A stretch of DNA of 64,000 bases from Halichondria panicea (taxonomy: Eukaryota; Porifera; Demospongiae; Suberitida; Halichondriidae). The DNA lies in the NCBI RefSeq assembly GCF_963675165.1, contig NC_087377.1:13636198-13700197 (forward strand), in the 5' to 3' direction. The translations under genes were made by a program, and so were the position numbers. The notes under the pieces were generated by a model. The model worked only from the letters and a program-made list of their open reading frames with translations. It was not told the origin of the DNA and did not search any database. This document shows, piece by piece, positions 60,963 through 64,000 of this stretch; positions within the stretch are counted from its first letter, which is position 1, and the number at the start of each line of letters is the position of its first letter.

Positions 60963-61265
60963 TTATAGTTATACTATTGTGGTTTCTAGGGATTTATGGC
61001 AGTAAACCCACCAAGCACAAGGGCGTAGCCCAAGGGCAAGGTGGTTTACACCAACCATGCAGTATGCACATTCTGTACTATATATATAGGGTGGGTAGAT
61101 TTGGTTATAATCAGTAATTATGTTATACTTATTGTTCACTATATCAGAATTTATGGCAGTAAACCTCCGAGGACAAGGGCAAAGCCCCGAGGCCAAGGAT
61201 GGTTTACATTTGCTATAAATTAAAATGTAGTGGACAATAAGTGTTATATATATAGATCTACCCAC
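60895..61265. repeat. (AAT)n run and GTAAACC inverted repeats
   Basis: An AAT microsatellite lies at about 60928-60961. Then two hairpin units with GGCAGTAAACC...GGTTTACA pair around GGGC(G/A)(T/A)AGCCC-like cores (60998-61060 and 61146-61210), embedded between GGGTGGGTAGAT and its complement. These are probably MITEs. Confidence 0.6.
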
Positions 61266-61761
61266 TTGAATGAAAAGTACTTGCTACCTAAGCTACCTCA
61301 CCTTGGATGTAACTATAGCTAACAGTCTCATAAACTACAAAAAGTTTGTGCGTATAGCTTGAAGCCAGTGCTAAGCCCACCCATCCTCCAGCCTTCCTGG
61401 TGTTTAGCGAGCCCCAACTATCTGTCCTACCCTTGTCAACAAGTGTCTATGTAGATCTAGTATAAAATCAGTGCGCCTTCAAGGCAAGGGAGTTTATGAG
61501 GAATGTGCTCTATATATAGGGCTGGTGTTTATGGTAGTTAAACCCCACCCAGTTGCTATGATACAGACCCCAAGTGGGGTATAATAATTATAATAATATA
61601 ATAATAGGTGTCTTATACATTTGTATACTAAGAGAGAGGATGAACAATATAAGAAGGCTATAGGCTTATAACCGATTATGATAACGCAGTAATTTTTTAT
61701 TCTAGAATAATGGCGAAAATATTTGGTGCTATAATGACAGGCCTATAAGATGCATATATTG

Positions 61762-61922
61762 CATGTGTACACTGTATGGTGATGTTGGTGTGTACACTGT
61801 ATGGTGATGTGTTGGTGTGTACACTGTATGGTGATGTTGGTGTGTACACTGTATGGTGATGTTGGTGTGTACACTGTATGGTGATATTAGTGTATACACT
61901 GTATGGTGATATCGGTGTGTGT
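61762..61922. repeat. 24-bp minisatellite GTGTACACTGTATGGTGATG
   Basis: About seven tandem copies of GTGTACACTGTATGGTGATG followed by TTGG; one unit is lengthened by GT. Confidence 0.85.
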
Positions 61923-61959
61923 ACATAAAAATAAGCTGTTTAAGCAAACTATAGACACT

Positions 61960-62215
61960 TTCATGGACTGCTTTAACTGTAATAAGACGGTGGTTGAAAT
62001 AATTCTAATAAGTTAAAACTTGTAGGCTATTTTCGAAAGCGACAAAAAACACTCTTTTCTAATCAATATAATCGTTGCTTTATAATTATAGCTTCACGAT
62101 CATTCCCCATGTTATAATGAAGTCATTACGGTAAAAAGTTATTGTATCCGTTTTACCGCTGTGCACGTGCAATGAAGCTCAATGCACGGCTCTATGAGCA
62201 TCTTGTTATAATTAT
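61960..62215 (+). repeat. Dispersed repeat, copy upstream of receptor 8
   Basis: Homologous to 50868-51125 in the intron of copy 6 (CGACAAAAAACACT, ATCGTTGCTTTATA, GCAATGAAGCTCAATGCAC). Confidence 0.7.
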
Positions 62216-62229
62216 ATTAGTCTACGAAA

Positions 62230-62254
62230 ACTGGAAGTGTAATTAAAAGAAGCT
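62230..62254 (+). promoter_or_regulatory. Conserved ETS-like upstream box, copy 8
   Basis: ACTGGAAGTGTAATTAAAAG, about 90 bp before the ATG, matches the boxes of copies 5 and 6 with one change (CAGG to CTGG). Confidence 0.4.
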
Positions 62255-62327
62255 ATAAATAAATTATCATAAAGGAAGTAAACAAGGAGGTTGTGTAAAC
62301 CTTCTCACTGTCAAGAAATAATTTGAG

Positions 62328-63925
62328 ATGACACTAATAGAGATAATAAAGCTCATTAGAGTTCTTCTGATTTGCTTTCTGGCTGGCTTCAGCACTGGTA
62401 AGACTGACTACTCAATTATAGATTTCCTTACATTGCTGCATGTTTCGTAAAGCACAATATTCAGTGAGTGTGGAGAGACCATGTCCAATGGAAACAGTCA
62501 CTTTCACCTGCACTGCTCCTGGAGATTCCTTAATTGAGATGGTCACCATCAGATGTTACTAGCATCACTATCCTCTCCACCTTGAATGTACCAGTAATGC
62601 GATCAGGTTACACTGTAACACTGATTGCAGCCAATGACACTACATTAACATCTACTCTGTCGAGAACAGCAGAGAATGGGATCACTGTGTCCTGTGTTGA
62701 GCTTAGTATACCTACTCTGACCACTATAGGATCTTCAACAATCCGATTAGTTGGTGAGTTGCAGTTAGTGTCTCATCAATTGTCTGTATACACTAAGTTA
62801 CATAGATCCACCAGGACCACCTTCCACAATAAGACACTCCATTCTGAGCAGCTCAGCTAATGAAGTCAGCGTATCTGTGCAGTGGGACCCTCCTACTGAG
62901 ATTGGTGGTAGAGATGACCTCACCTACACAGTGACCGTCTCACCTCCGGCCCAGCTTTCTGCTACTGTCCTCACATCCACCTCTGTCACTGTGACTGCTC
63001 AATACAATGTGGACTACACTGTCAGTGTTGTGGCTACCAATTGTGCTGGGAACAGTACAACAGCTGGGTACAACTTTAGGATTGGTGAGTATTATTATTT
63101 TGACACAAATTGTCAACTCCTTCTCAGGTAAATGTCCTGTGTTGACCAACCCCATGAATGGAGCCTTTGGACCAGTCTCCAGCAGATTATCAGGATCCAC
63201 AGTAACTATCCAGTGTGATGCTGGGTATGTGTCTGCTGTTACGATGGTGACATGTGAGGGTACACTGATGTGGAGTCCAGACCCTGAGGCTATTGAGTGT
63301 ACATCACTAACCACACCTACTCCTACAACTCGTGAGTTAAGCTCTTGGTTGTAGGAAATTAATACAAAATATCTATGTTAATCATTACACAGCTCCTCCA
63401 ATAAACTGCACAGCTTCACTACCCTCACCACGGAATAGCATTATCAGTAATCATTCAGTACCAGCTATTCCCGGTACACAAGTTACCCTCCAGTGTGACG
63501 ATGAACTGTTCCCTGAGGGAATAATGACTGCTACCTGTCTAGCTACAGGAAAGTGGGACGAGAAGATCGTCTGCAGAGGCAAGTGTATTCATTACTTGAA
63601 TATACACTTGTAATAATACTTCTCTCTTGAACAACCTACAGCTGCTCCTTTTAGTTGTGCCAGCCTATCTGATGGGAGTCGATTTGATGCAGCTGTCTCC
63701 ATCGGCGTTGTTGTCACAGCAGTTGTGTTCACAATCATTGGATTGTTGATAGGTCTCTTGATCATGTATTTGTTCATGCGTAAGAAGGCAGTATGCTCCT
63801 CAGAAGCTAAAGGACAAGCTAATTTTGGACCCACTACACCAGTTGGTCCTGTTTATGAGGAGGTGTCACCCAAAGAGGAGATTGAACTGAATACTAACCA
63901 GGCGTATGGACCAGTAGGATTGTGA
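62328..63925 (+). pseudogene. Receptor copy 8 (Ig-FN3-Sushi x2-TM), 4-nt insertion
   Basis: Exons 62328-62397 (signal peptide), 62453-62753 (Ig), 62806-63084 (FN3), 63128-63331 (Sushi 1), 63393-63578 (Sushi 2) and 63642-63925 (TM/tail) total 1324 nt, against 1320 in intact copy 6. The excess is AATT inserted at about 62530-62534, where GATTCCTTGAGATGG of copies 5 and 6 has become GATTCCTTAATTGAGATGG. This shifts the Ig frame and leads to a stop. Everything else is open, including TM (VVFTIIGLLIGLLIMYLFM), VYEEV and QAYGPVGL. The intron after Sushi 2 begins GCAAGT, as in copy 6. It is a very young pseudogene, or a functional allele if the insertion is an assembly error. Confidence 0.85.
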
Positions 63926-64000
63926 AACTTCTGTTAATGTGCATGCTCAATCACGATTTTAACAACTGTAAACAGCAACATCTGTTCATTAAAAGCCACT

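Overview
The window looks like nuclear DNA of a basal metazoan. Genes have many very short introns (about 45-130 bp) with GT-AG signals, the DNA is AT-rich, and it is crowded with inverted-repeat transposons, microsatellites and tandem gene copies. Sushi, Ig and FN3 receptors and the general style suggest a demosponge such as Amphimedon; that assignment is inference from family resemblance, not a database match. All gene models were spliced by eye.

Left third (1-21.4 kb) is a transposon landscape. It starts with a foldback repeat (21-815) and a 469-bp element with perfect 57-bp inverted ends and a 9-bp target duplication (1001-1469). Then come an integrase-core transposase with one intron and a frameshift (2654-4218) and a minus-strand HECT ubiquitin ligase (4399-6582), one exon of which is split by a hAT-like insertion. 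The outstanding object is a 6.5-kb pogo/Tigger-like transposon (11121-17666). It has matching 566-bp terminal inverted repeats at a TA target and carries an intact-looking 22-exon, 995-codon transposase gene. The 3' half of that gene is an array of tiny phase-1 exons built by tandem duplication and capped by a PHD finger. Next to it lies a 2.1-kb element (17931-20030) holding a RecQ helicase pseudogene and an oppositely oriented zinc-finger exon.

Right two thirds (21.5-64 kb) is a plus-strand tandem array of single-pass receptors: signal peptide, one Ig-like domain, one FN3 domain, two or three Sushi/CCP domains, a transmembrane helix and a short tail ending in two conserved tyrosine motifs (YEEV, then YGPV/YGPL). 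There are eight copies. Three-Sushi copies begin near 21.5, 23.8, 29.6, 34.8 and 56.3 kb; two-Sushi copies begin near 44.6, 49.3 and 62.3 kb. Copies at 34.8, 49.3 and 56.3 kb have complete reading frames (498, 439 and 517 aa). The others carry nonsense, frameshift, splice-site or truncation damage.

The copies were duplicated with their flanks, because fragments of one minus-strand HEAT-like gene recur between them. Other minus-strand remnants are an Ig-domain gene (27.1-27.6 kb) and a secreted-protein C-terminal domain (26.1-26.5 kb). The rest is inverted repeats, a dispersed repeat seeded with CA microsatellites, and minisatellites. The array has the architecture expected of a fast-evolving recognition receptor family (immune or allorecognition); that role is inference.
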